64,000 bases of DNA. It comes from Phaeocystidibacter marisrubri. GTDB taxonomy: Bacteria > Bacteroidota > Bacteroidia > Flavobacteriales > Schleiferiaceae. The notes below the pieces were generated by a model. That model saw nothing but the letters and a program-made list of their open reading frames with translations. It did not search any database and was not told the origin of the DNA. The position numbers and the translations under genes are program-made. Below are positions 42,156 to 50,468 of the stretch, one piece after another. Numbering within the stretch: the stretch's first letter is position 1; each line of letters starts with the position of its first letter. Where the stretch lies: contig NZ_WBVQ01000001.1 of the NCBI RefSeq assembly GCF_008933165.1, positions 930,001-994,000 of the forward strand. Direction: 5' to 3'.

Positions 42156-43610
42156 ATGATTCCATACGCTAAGCGTTTATTCTTCAGTCTTTTATTCTTA
42201 TTTCCAACGCTCTCCTTCGCGTCCGATGAGGGACATAGTGATCCTTTTACGAAGGAATTTTTAGCCATTTTCCTCATTCTTATTGCCGCCGTTTCGGGTC
42301 GATTTATTGCCCGTCGTTTTAAGCAAAGTGAGGTTTTGGGGGAGTTGATAATCGGAATAGCACTAGGGGCATTGCTCTTTAGTTTGAACAACCGCTTGGT
42401 AACCACCATTCGATATCAGAATGAAATTCGTGAAATCATCGAGGAAACCTCAGATATGGAAGCTGAGTTCGATGTAGCAGTGAAGAACTACGTGGCCAAT
42501 GAAACCGAGTTGCCCGATGATGTACAAGCTAGGATAGTCAATGTCATGACGTCCGAAGGCTTTTTGAATAATTTTCTAAATGCCAATTACACCTTACTGT
42601 TTTCGTCGCTAGGGGTATTGCTGCTGCTCTTCATGGTTGGACTGGAGGTCTCCAGTGCCGAAATGATCAAGATGGGATCTATTAGTTTCTCGGTGGCCAC
42701 TTTGGGAGTGGTCTTTCCGTTTGTCCTCGGTTACTTGGTGGCAGAATTTCTCATTCCGGGAATTGAAGATCAAAACGTAGCCATCTTTGTGGGGGCAACC
42801 CTAGCAGCTACTTCCATTGGAATCACCGCCCGGGTATTTAAGGATGCCAATAGTTTGCAATTAAAGGAAAGTAAGCTTGTTCTAGGTGCAGCGGTTATCG
42901 ACGATATCATGGGACTGATCCTTCTAGCTATTGTAAGTGGATTAGTGACCAGTGGAAATATCGACCTCACTGAAATTGTGGTAATCGTGGCCAAAGCCCT
43001 GTTATTCTTAGTGTTTGTATATGTAACTGAGCGATACCTCCTACGTCATGTAGTCAAGTTTTTTGGCTTCTTTGCAGGGAGAAACACCTTCTTACTCTTT
43101 CCATTTACCTTGTTGCTTCTCTTCGCGTGGTTGTCTAGTGTGATTGGCTTAGCCAGCATTGTGGGTGCTTTCTGTGCGGGCTTGGTGTTGCGAGATGATC
43201 TCTTCAAGCGCTTCAAACGCGATCATCAAACCATTGAGGATTTGATTGCTCCAATTGAAGGCATCTTTGCACCTGTATTCTTTGTGTTGATGGGATTCCA
43301 AGTGGATATCATGGCATTTGGAAATTGGGATGTACTCCTAGCGGGATTGATGCTTACCGTTGTAGCCATTGTTGGAAAACTGTTGGCAGGAATGTTCTTG
43401 AAGAAGGGATACGACAAGTTGCTCGTTGGTATCGGTTTGGTGCCAAGGGGTGAAGTAGGATTGATTTTCGCCAGTATTGGTAAATCGATAGGTGTTTTGA
43501 ATGACGAGCTCTTCGCTGTTGTAATTATTGTTGTCATTCTGACCACTTTAGTGACCCCTCCATTGTTGAGTGCTCGATTGAAGAAAGTGCGAGCATCTGC
43601 AAATGAGTGA
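42156..43610 (+). CDS. Kef-type monovalent cation:proton antiporter (CPA2)
   Basis: A protein of 484 aa if begun at ATG 42156 (MIPYAKRLFFSLLFLFP); a TTG at 42108 would add 16 residues with no signal-like pattern. It has about 12 hydrophobic segments, GLEVSSAEMIKMG, ATLAATSIGITARVFKD, AVIDDIMGLILLAIVSG (ion-site Asp-Asp) and KLLAGMFLKKG, as in the Na+/H+ exchanger/KefB family. A short periplasmic loop after TM2 (about residues 70-130) is acidic and unusually long. Exchanges Na+ or K+ for H+ across the inner membrane; the ion is not predictable. No C-terminal TrkA domain is present. Confidence 0.87.
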   Translation: MIPYAKRLFFSLLFLFPTLSFASDEGHSDPFTKEFLAIFLILIAAVSGRFIARRFKQSEVLGELIIGIALGALLFSLNNRLVTTIRYQNEIREIIEETSDMEAEFDVAVKNYVANETELPDDVQARIVNVMTSEGFLNNFLNANYTLLFSSLGVLLLLFMVGLEVSSAEMIKMGSISFSVATLGVVFPFVLGYLVAEFLIPGIEDQNVAIFVGATLAATSIGITARVFKDANSLQLKESKLVLGAAVIDDIMGLILLAIVSGLVTSGNIDLTEIVVIVAKALLFLVFVYVTERYLLRHVVKFFGFFAGRNTFLLFPFTLLLLFAWLSSVIGLASIVGAFCAGLVLRDDLFKRFKRDHQTIEDLIAPIEGIFAPVFFVLMGFQVDIMAFGNWDVLLAGLMLTVVAIVGKLLAGMFLKKGYDKLLVGIGLVPRGEVGLIFASIGKSIGVLNDELFAVVIIVVILTTLVTPPLLSARLKKVRASANE

Positions 43611-43627
43611 ATTAGTTGCAGAAGCAA

Positions 43628-43667
43628 ATTACCTCCATTTGGTAATAAATCGGTGTCAACCTGACAC
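43628..43667 (+). promoter_or_regulatory. Two inverted repeats upstream of the TonB receptor
   Basis: ATTACC-N7-GGTAAT (43628-43646) and GTGTCA-ACC-TGACAC (43653-43667) follow each other in the 155-bp gap between the antiporter and the receptor gene. They are perfect, lack a U-tract, and may be operators or an RNA structure. No promoter consensus is clear. Confidence 0.35.
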
Positions 43668-43765
43668 TTTATGGCGGTAAAAATTATGCGCAACGAATAG
43701 AATTTGGTGTTTGAAATGCCAATTTTTTTGGTAGATTTCCATTCCAATTGAAACTATCCTCCTTT

Positions 43766-46498
43766 ATGCGCAAGGGATACATTGTACTCGTAGGTCTTTT
43801 GTTTTTGTCGTATTTCTCTAACGCTCAGTTGTTATCAGGTGTCATTATTGATGCTGACGATAAGCAACCTTTACCGAGTGTTGTGATTACAGAAGTAGGA
43901 CAAAGTGTTTCGGTCTCCACCAATTTTGATGGGGAATTCGAAATTCAGCTCTTTAAAATTCCAACCCAGATCAAAGTTCAGGGAATGGGCTACGCGGAGA
44001 AAATCGTGGATGTTTCGAGCGTTCGCTCCAAAATGACCATCAGTATATCTCCCGATCAAGAAGTGTTGGAGGAGGTGAGTGTAGTTGCACGAAGGTTGAG
44101 CGATAAGCAAGAAGAATCGGCACTGACCATTGAAGCGCTGGATTTACGCGCGATTCAGGAAACTCCTAGTGCGAGCTTTTACGACGGTTTAGGTAACTTG
44201 AAGGGAGTGGATTTGACTTCTGCAAGTATTGGGTTTAAAGTGATTAACACCCGTGGTTTCAATTCTACTTCACCCGTTCGTTCCCTCCAAATCATTGATG
44301 GTGTGGATAACCAGGCTCCGGGTTTGAATTTCTCTTTGGGTAACTTCCTTGGAGCTTCAGAGTTGGATGTCATGAACGTGGATATCATCGCAGGTGCGAG
44401 TTCAGCGTTCTATGGCCCGAATGCCTTTAATGGGGTGATTTCAATGACGACCAAAGATCCTTTCGTTTTTCGTGGATTGGATGCAAGCGTGAAAGTGGGG
44501 GAGCGGAACCTCAATGAAGTAGCTGTGCGATGGGCACAGGCCTTTGACAATGATGAAGGCGAGCCTGTATTTGCCTACAAGATCAATCTGTATCGATTAG
44601 CAGCCGATGATTGGGAAGCTACGAATATGAATCCTACAGACGGTTCAGAGTCTCCCGCTAATAATCCAGGTGGATACGATGCCGTGAATCGTTACGGTGA
44701 TGAAACGGGGTATCTTACACCGGGTTCAACCAAAGAATATCCCGCATTGGGAACTTATCACAGAACGGGGATAGAAGAGCAGTATTTGGTAGATTACAAC
44801 ACTGAGAATATCAAGTTGGGAACGAGTTTGCACTATAAGCCCAATCGCGATATCGAACTCATCTATGCCTTCAACTTTGGTACGGGAACCACGGTTTATC
44901 AGGGCGATAATCGCTACAGCCTTAAAGACATCCTCTTTTTCCAAAACCGCGTTGAAGTTCGCAACAAAGACAAGTGGTTTGTTCGAGCGTATTCAACCAA
45001 TGAAGATGCCGGCAATAGTTACGATGCCTACTTTACAGCACTTCGTATGCAAGACAGTTTGAGGTCGGGTAGAGTGTGGGCCAACAACTACTCTCAATTG
45101 TGGAAGATCAATTATGGCAATCAGGTGCGAAATCTACCGGGCTACCCAAGCGAGAGTCTTCCTCAAAATGAATACGATGCCGCCATGGTAGATTTTGTGG
45201 ATAGACATAGAGGACAGCTAACGCAGTGGCACAATGATCTTCACAACACTTTGAGCAACCCCGGCTCTACGCCAGGCACCCGTGAATTCGACAAATTATT
45301 CAACTATATCACAACCACTTCATTCGCGGATGGTGGAAGTATGTTTGAAGACCGTTCGTCACTTTATCACCTTCAAGGTGAATACAAGTTTGACCCTGTT
45401 AATCTTGGGGACTTTACGGTAGGAGGAAACGGTCGTATTTACACGCCAAACTCCAACGGAACCTTGTTTAGCGATACCAACGGACGTGTGATCCAGAACT
45501 GGGAATACGGTGTTTACGGTGGATGGGAGCGAATGTTTAACGGAGAACAGTGGAAGATAAGCGCCACCCTTCGCATGGATAAGAATGTGAACTTCGATTA
45601 CCTATTCTCTCCAGCTGCTTCCGTCGTTTACAACATTGATGAAATCAACAGCTTGAGAGTTTCGTTCTCCAGTGCCATTCGCAACCCTACTCTTCAAGAT
45701 CAATATTTGTACTACAATGTAGGCCCAGCCATGTTGATCGGTAACCTGAACGGATACGATTCGCTAATCACAGCAGATGAACTCGAGTATTTCCTTTCCC
45801 TACCAATTACGGATCAGCAGAACTACAAGATGAACTACTTTAGTGTTAATCCTATTCGTCCAGAGCGTGTTCAAACGGCCGAAATAGGATACCGAACCAC
45901 ACTTTGGAAAGCACTTTATGTAGATGCAAACTACTATTTCAGCTACTACCGTGATTTTATCGGGTACCAAATAGGACTAGATATTACGGACAACCCTCAA
46001 TTCCCAACCATTACAAATGTGGATGTCTATCGAATTGCGGCGAATGCGCAGGACGTTGTAACCACCCAAGGGTTTTCCATCGGACTCAACTACTACTTCG
46101 CCGATTACTTCAACCTAAGCGGAAACTACACTTGGAACGTGTTGAATACGGCAACAGACGATCCTATTATTCCTGCCTTTAACACACCAGAGAACAAGTT
46201 CAACATCAGCTTTGGCGGGCGAGAAATTCCAGTGAAATTCAAGAATCACGAGATTGGTTTTAACGTAACTTACAAGTGGATTGAAGGATTCGAGTTTGAA
46301 GGCTCGCCTCAGTTTACAGGTTTCATTGATAGCTACGACTTGCTAGATGCGCAAGTGACCTATGTGATTCCCGATTGGAATTTAACAGCAAAACTCGGTG
46401 CAAGTAATGTGCTGAATAACAAAGTATATCAAGTGTATGGCGGTCCTCAAGTAGGCAGATTAGCTTATTTATCGCTCGCTTACAATTGGAGACCTTGA
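43766..46498 (+). CDS. TonB-dependent outer-membrane receptor with carboxypeptidase-like N-terminal domain
   Basis: A protein of 910 aa if begun at ATG 43766 (MRKGYIVLVGLLFLSYFSNA signal, then QLLSGVI). N-terminal CarbopepD_reg-like beta-sandwich (about 22-105), plug domain (VINTRGFNSTSPVRSLQIIDG, DIIAGASSAFYGPNAFNGVISM) and a 22-strand barrel ending LAYNWRP. A TTG start six codons earlier is less likely. No SusD is adjacent, so it is not a classical PUL pair; the next gene is a secreted hydrolase-like protein 50 bp away. It probably imports a siderophore, vitamin or glycan-like ligand; the ligand cannot be inferred. Confidence 0.88.
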   Translation: MRKGYIVLVGLLFLSYFSNAQLLSGVIIDADDKQPLPSVVITEVGQSVSVSTNFDGEFEIQLFKIPTQIKVQGMGYAEKIVDVSSVRSKMTISISPDQEVLEEVSVVARRLSDKQEESALTIEALDLRAIQETPSASFYDGLGNLKGVDLTSASIGFKVINTRGFNSTSPVRSLQIIDGVDNQAPGLNFSLGNFLGASELDVMNVDIIAGASSAFYGPNAFNGVISMTTKDPFVFRGLDASVKVGERNLNEVAVRWAQAFDNDEGEPVFAYKINLYRLAADDWEATNMNPTDGSESPANNPGGYDAVNRYGDETGYLTPGSTKEYPALGTYHRTGIEEQYLVDYNTENIKLGTSLHYKPNRDIELIYAFNFGTGTTVYQGDNRYSLKDILFFQNRVEVRNKDKWFVRAYSTNEDAGNSYDAYFTALRMQDSLRSGRVWANNYSQLWKINYGNQVRNLPGYPSESLPQNEYDAAMVDFVDRHRGQLTQWHNDLHNTLSNPGSTPGTREFDKLFNYITTTSFADGGSMFEDRSSLYHLQGEYKFDPVNLGDFTVGGNGRIYTPNSNGTLFSDTNGRVIQNWEYGVYGGWERMFNGEQWKISATLRMDKNVNFDYLFSPAASVVYNIDEINSLRVSFSSAIRNPTLQDQYLYYNVGPAMLIGNLNGYDSLITADELEYFLSLPITDQQNYKMNYFSVNPIRPERVQTAEIGYRTTLWKALYVDANYYFSYYRDFIGYQIGLDITDNPQFPTITNVDVYRIAANAQDVVTTQGFSIGLNYYFADYFNLSGNYTWNVLNTATDDPIIPAFNTPENKFNISFGGREIPVKFKNHEIGFNVTYKWIEGFEFEGSPQFTGFIDSYDLLDAQVTYVIPDWNLTAKLGASNVLNNKVYQVYGGPQVGRLAYLSLAYNWRP

Positions 46499-46548
46499 TA
46501 CACCGTGGATTAATCCTTATCTTTCTAACAATAAACAGAACAAAGCTT

Positions 46549-48132
46549 ATGAAAAAGTCTTTACTCGTTGCCGGCCTGTTCGCGGCTGGAACAATGGCTG
46601 TAAGTGGACAAACCCGTTACGTGGACGAGGTTTTCACGAACGCCGATATTACCGTTACAGCTGACGTGCCTTATGGCGTCAACTTTAGCGCTTACGTGCC
46701 AGCCGCAATGGGTGGTCCTCAGGTGATTCCATTGTATATGGATATCTACCAGCCAGACACGGCTATTGATAATGAAATGAATCGCCCTGTGGTGATGTAC
46801 TTCCACACGGGTTCGTTCTTGCCGAAAGGTCTTGTATCTCCGATGGGAGGTAGAAAAGATAGTGCTGCTGTTGAAATTTGTCAGCGATTCGCTCGAATGG
46901 GTTATGTTGCAGCGTCGGTTACCTATAGATTGGGATGGCAGCCGAACAACACGTCAAATCTCGACCTTCGTCGCGGTTCTAACTTGATGGCTGTTTATAA
47001 TGCTGTTCAAGATGCTAAAAACGCCGTTCGTTACATCCGCGCTAGTCAATTGGCAATGGGTAACCCACTTCGCGTTGACCATGAAAATATTTACTTGATC
47101 GGTCAAGGTTCTGGTGGTTATATCACCTTCGCTTATGCGACCATCGATAAGTTGAACGAGTTGACCACTCCTACTAAATTCCAGTACCAAGATACCGTGG
47201 GTATTTTTGGAGGTAAAGTGAATGTTGGAGATCCTTATGTAGATACATCTACCGTAGGGGATTGGGATGGTTTCGGCGGTAAAGCGGTAATCACAGGTAC
47301 TAACTCCAACGGATTGCCTGTAATTGATTTCAACGCTCCAGGTAGAAACATCGAGAACATTGCAGGTGTACCTTCAAATGTTAGAATGGTTATCAACATG
47401 GGCGGTGCCTTGGGAGATCAATCTTGGCTAGAAGCGGGTGATGTACCAATGTTGTCGGTTCACTGTGTGTATGATTTCTATGCGCCTTATGTTTCGGGAA
47501 TGGTTCGCGTTCCAGTGAACGGTCAGTTCTGGGATGTAGTAGAAGTTGCTGGTAGCTACACCGCTATCAAGAAAGCGAACATGCTTTTCAATAACTACGT
47601 TTTCCAGCGTGAGAACTACACCGATCCTACATGGACAATCTCTAAGAATCATCCAGCTAACCCAGATGGCCTTTCCGGTATTTACCCAATTGGAATTCAA
47701 CCTGCTGATCCAAACCTACCGTTTGCAGTGAACTCCAATCCTTGGGATTTCTGGGACCCATCTGATCCACTAGGAGCGAATGAGACCAACCCGAACATCA
47801 AGTCACAAAGTTTGGCTTACATCGATACTGTAATGGATTTCATCACTCCACGTATGAAGACAGTTATGGATGCCAATGATATCAGCGTAGTTGAAGCTGC
47901 GGTGGTTGACTTCAAAATGTATCCAAACCCATCGAATGGCGACGTTCGCGTTCGTTCAGAAGAACTTATTCAAAGTGTACGAGTAATTGATGTTACAGGT
48001 CGCGTGGTATTTACTGCTGAACCAAACAGCAACGACTTCCGTTTTGACGCGAGCAATTGGACTCCAGGAGTTTACATTGTTCAAGTGAAGAGTGAAAAGC
48101 TCACAGGCACTGAGCGCCTTTCTGTTTACTAA
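46549..48132 (+). CDS. T9SS-sorted alpha/beta-hydrolase-like protein
   Basis: A protein of 527 aa begun at ATG 46549 (MKKSLLVAGLFAAGTMAVSG signal). Residues 75-420 follow the carboxylesterase/alpha-beta-hydrolase order: VVMYFHTGSF (oxyanion-like), DLRRGSNLMAVYNAVQDAKNAVRYIR, IYLIGQGSGGYITFAYA (nucleophile elbow at 185-190 reads GQGSGG, not GxSxG) and VPMLSVHCVYDFYAPY (acid). The C-terminal 75 residues (FKMYPNPSNGDVRV...VYIVQVKSEKLTGTERLSVY) are a T9SS type A sorting domain. It should be exported to the surface or medium. Fifty bp downstream of the TonB receptor, so the pair may work together. Confidence 0.83.
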   Translation: MKKSLLVAGLFAAGTMAVSGQTRYVDEVFTNADITVTADVPYGVNFSAYVPAAMGGPQVIPLYMDIYQPDTAIDNEMNRPVVMYFHTGSFLPKGLVSPMGGRKDSAAVEICQRFARMGYVAASVTYRLGWQPNNTSNLDLRRGSNLMAVYNAVQDAKNAVRYIRASQLAMGNPLRVDHENIYLIGQGSGGYITFAYATIDKLNELTTPTKFQYQDTVGIFGGKVNVGDPYVDTSTVGDWDGFGGKAVITGTNSNGLPVIDFNAPGRNIENIAGVPSNVRMVINMGGALGDQSWLEAGDVPMLSVHCVYDFYAPYVSGMVRVPVNGQFWDVVEVAGSYTAIKKANMLFNNYVFQRENYTDPTWTISKNHPANPDGLSGIYPIGIQPADPNLPFAVNSNPWDFWDPSDPLGANETNPNIKSQSLAYIDTVMDFITPRMKTVMDANDISVVEAAVVDFKMYPNPSNGDVRVRSEELIQSVRVIDVTGRVVFTAEPNSNDFRFDASNWTPGVYIVQVKSEKLTGTERLSVY

Positions 48133-48149
48133 GAAGTAAACCTAACCTT

Positions 48150-48184
48150 GAGAAGCCTCGCATTTGCGGGGCTTTTCTATTTTC
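48150..48184 (+). terminator. Rho-independent terminator of the receptor-hydrolase pair
   Basis: GAGAAGCCTCGCA pairs with TGCGGGGCTTTTC (one G-U-type and one mismatch) and is followed by a T-rich tail. It lies 18 bp after the stop of the T9SS hydrolase-like gene. Confidence 0.8.
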
Positions 48185-48272
48185 ATACCTATCACTCTAA
48201 AAGATAGAAGGGGTGTGATATGCTATAAATGCTTTCTATGACAATTTTATTCTGTCAATTCAGCTTTGAATG

Positions 48273-48280
48273 TACCTTTG
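48273..48280 (+). promoter_or_regulatory. Perfect -7 box (TACCTTTG) four nt before the aminotransferase gene
   Basis: TACCTTTG is followed by TCGC and then ATG 48285. This both supports the 48285 start over ATG 48270 and suggests a leaderless transcript. A TGACA-N9-TGTCA inverted repeat lies just upstream (48239-48257). Confidence 0.6.
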
Positions 48281-48284
48281 TCGC

Positions 48285-49133
48285 ATGATCAATCACAACG
48301 GAGAGATTCTCGACATCGATGCGGTTCACTTCAGAGCCGATTTCCGCCCCATTCAGTATGGAGATGCGCTGTTTGAAACCGTAAAGTTCAACGGAGAGTC
48401 TTTTCTCTTGTGGGAAGATCACTATTTCCGTTTGATGGCGTCTATGCGAATTTTACGCATGGAAATCCCGCTTGATTGGTCCCCCGAATTCTTGGAAGAG
48501 CAAATGCTTGAAACCATTCGCGCCAATCACATGGAGCGCGGAGCCGTACGCGTTCGCCTTACGGTTTACCGCGATGCGCCGGGGAAGTATACACCGAAAG
48601 AGAAAATCTATCAAGGGTTCATCATTCAGGTTGAGGCGTGGCCACACGTGGAGTACGTATTGAATACAGAAGGACTTTCTGTTGATGTATACAAGGATCA
48701 TGAAGTGCATGAATCGATGCTCAGCAACTTGAAAACGACCAATAGCTTACTCTATACTTTGGCAGGGATTTATGCCGATGAAAACGATCTCGATACCGCC
48801 CTGCTCATCAATAAAGACAAACACATCGTTGAAGCTGTTTCTTCCAATGTTTATATGATTACGGGAGATACGCTGACCACGCCGCCATTGAGTTCAGGCG
48901 CCTTGAAGGGAGTGATGCGCAAGCATATTTTGCGTTCTGCAAGTGCTTGGGGATTAAAAGTAGAAGAGAAAGGCTTTTCACCTTTTGATCTTCAACGTGC
49001 CGATGAGGTTTGGTTGAGCAATGCGATGCATGGCATTCAATGGGTTGGACAATACCGCAAGAAGAAGTATTCCAACCAAAAAGCTCTAGAAATTGTCACA
49101 GCTTTGAATGAATCAGTTAAGCAAGGGGTCTGA
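48285..49133 (+). CDS. Class IV PLP aminotransferase (branched-chain aminotransferase or PabC-like lyase)
   Basis: A protein of 282 aa from ATG 48285 (MINHNGEILDID). Family marks are QYGDALFETVKF, VRVRLTVYRDAPG, the Lys in NLKTTNSLLYTLAG near residue 150, ALLINKDKHIVEAVSSNVYMI and LTTPPLSSGALKGVMR (PLP phosphate loop). It either transaminates branched-chain amino acids or cleaves aminodeoxychorismate; PabC is somewhat favoured by length, but I cannot decide. The last 21 bp overlap the converging yqgE-like gene. pdxH, which supplies PLP, lies just beyond, possibly by chance. Confidence 0.85.
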   Translation: MINHNGEILDIDAVHFRADFRPIQYGDALFETVKFNGESFLLWEDHYFRLMASMRILRMEIPLDWSPEFLEEQMLETIRANHMERGAVRVRLTVYRDAPGKYTPKEKIYQGFIIQVEAWPHVEYVLNTEGLSVDVYKDHEVHESMLSNLKTTNSLLYTLAGIYADENDLDTALLINKDKHIVEAVSSNVYMITGDTLTTPPLSSGALKGVMRKHILRSASAWGLKVEEKGFSPFDLQRADEVWLSNAMHGIQWVGQYRKKKYSNQKALEIVTALNESVKQGV

Positions 49134-49664
49134 CGGAGCATTTGCCCACAACTGATAATCGCCTCCGAGTTGATTGATGGCGGCTTTCCAGAAGTTTTCA
49201 GGAGATTCATCAAACAGACGAATGGTGTCCAAAGGAAGAATTCGCCATGATTTCTCGCTGAGTTCTGCTTGTAATTGACCTTTTCCCCATCCAGAATACC
49301 CCAAGAAAAAGCGGATATCAGAAGGTAGGAGTAACCCTAGCTCTACGACTTCCTTTAATCGTTCAAAGTCACCTCCCCAGCAAAGATTCTCGTCTATCTT
49401 AATGCAGTCTTCAAAGAGATCGGGACGTTTGTGCAAGAAGTACAAGTTACTCTGTTCAACGGGACCACCGTTGTAAAGTGGGGCGTCAAACGCTGGGAAA
49501 TCTGGAATCACACTATCTACCTTTAAATCCAAAGGGCGATTGAGAACATAGCCCACGGTACCATCCTCACCGTGATCGGTGATGAGGATGACGCTGCGGT
49601 CAAAGTTGGGATCCCCCAAAAAGGGTTCGGCGATTAGTAGCTTGCCAGTAGTAGGAATTTCCAT
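49113..49664 (-). CDS. YqgE/AlgH family protein
   Basis: A protein of 183 aa if started at ATG 49664 (MEIPTTGKLLIAEPFLGDPNF); TTG 49700 would add 12 residues. Signature RSVILITDHGEDGTVGYVLNRPLDL near residue 23 and YNGGPVEQSNLYFLHK near residue 65 define the family. YqgE proteins are widespread cytosolic proteins of debated function. It shares a short divergent region with pdxH, and its 3' end overlaps the aminotransferase gene by 21 bp. Confidence 0.92.
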   Translation of the reverse strand: MEIPTTGKLLIAEPFLGDPNFDRSVILITDHGEDGTVGYVLNRPLDLKVDSVIPDFPAFDAPLYNGGPVEQSNLYFLHKRPDLFEDCIKIDENLCWGGDFERLKEVVELGLLLPSDIRFFLGYSGWGKGQLQAELSEKSWRILPLDTIRLFDESPENFWKAAINQLGGDYQLWANAPSDPLLN

Positions 49665-49723
49665 TGTTTCCAAATTAGCTAGGTTCTCATTGAAATCCAA
49701 CTCAAATCAACGAATTTTGTAGC

Positions 49724-50368
49724 ATGGAAGACACAAAGCTCAGAAAAGATCGCAGGGAGTACGTGAGAGGTCGCCTAAATAAAGCCGATGCTCCAGAGAA
49801 TCCCATGGAAATGTTTGACGCATGGTTTGCAGAATGGTGCGAAACGGGTAGGGGTGATGCTACGGCCATGACCTTAGCTACAGCAACCAAAGACGGCATG
49901 CCCGATGCGAGAATAGTACTTCTCAAAGGAGTAGAGTCAGGTCGATTTGTGTTCTACACCAACTACAACAGCGCAAAAGGACAACAATTGGACGCGAATC
50001 CAAGGGCAACCTTGCTTTTCTTCTGGTCTGATCACGAACGTCAAGTTCGCGTTTCGGGTGAGGTTACGCGCTTGACCTATGATGAGAATGAAAAGTATTT
50101 CAAGGAACGCCCGATTGGAAGTCAAATTGGTGCGTTGAGTTCACCTCAATCTGCCATTATTGAAAACCGTGAAGTGTTGGAAGAGGTCGTGAAAGCGAAT
50201 ACCGACCAATACGGTGAAACAGGACCTGATTGTCCGCTTTTCTGGGGAGGCTATGCTGTGATTCCAAGCAAGATTGAGTTTTGGCAAGGAAGAGCTAGTA
50301 GGTTGCATGATAGGTTGTTATACACCTTGGAGGAAGGCGTATGGACCTTGAATCGATTAGCTCCTTGA
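49724..50368 (+). CDS. pdxH: Pyridoxamine 5'-phosphate oxidase
   Basis: A 214-aa FMN enzyme with RIVLLKGVESGRFVFYTNYNSAKGQQLDANP (FMN/PLP site), FFWSDHERQVRVSG, YFKERPIGSQIGALSSPQS and the C-terminal EFWQGRASRLHDR motif. It oxidises pyridoxine- and pyridoxamine-5'-phosphate to PLP with O2. ATG 49724 gives the normal length. Divergent from the yqgE-like gene with about 60 bp between starts. It may be co-transcribed with nothing downstream, since the sulfate gene starts 100 bp later with its own leader. Confidence 0.96.
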   Translation: MEDTKLRKDRREYVRGRLNKADAPENPMEMFDAWFAEWCETGRGDATAMTLATATKDGMPDARIVLLKGVESGRFVFYTNYNSAKGQQLDANPRATLLFFWSDHERQVRVSGEVTRLTYDENEKYFKERPIGSQIGALSSPQSAIIENREVLEEVVKANTDQYGETGPDCPLFWGGYAVIPSKIEFWQGRASRLHDRLLYTLEEGVWTLNRLAP

Positions 50369-50468
50369 TTTAATCCTATCGAATTAGTAGATTTTTGTAT
50401 TATTGCACTTGTACTGAACAGATTGGGAGGGGGGTAAATGCTCCTAATTTGGAAGTACCAGGACAAAG

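Noticed and set aside
43766-48132. SusC/SusD-type polysaccharide utilisation locus
   Set aside because: No SusD homologue and no glycoside hydrolase are present; only a receptor and a hydrolase-like protein.
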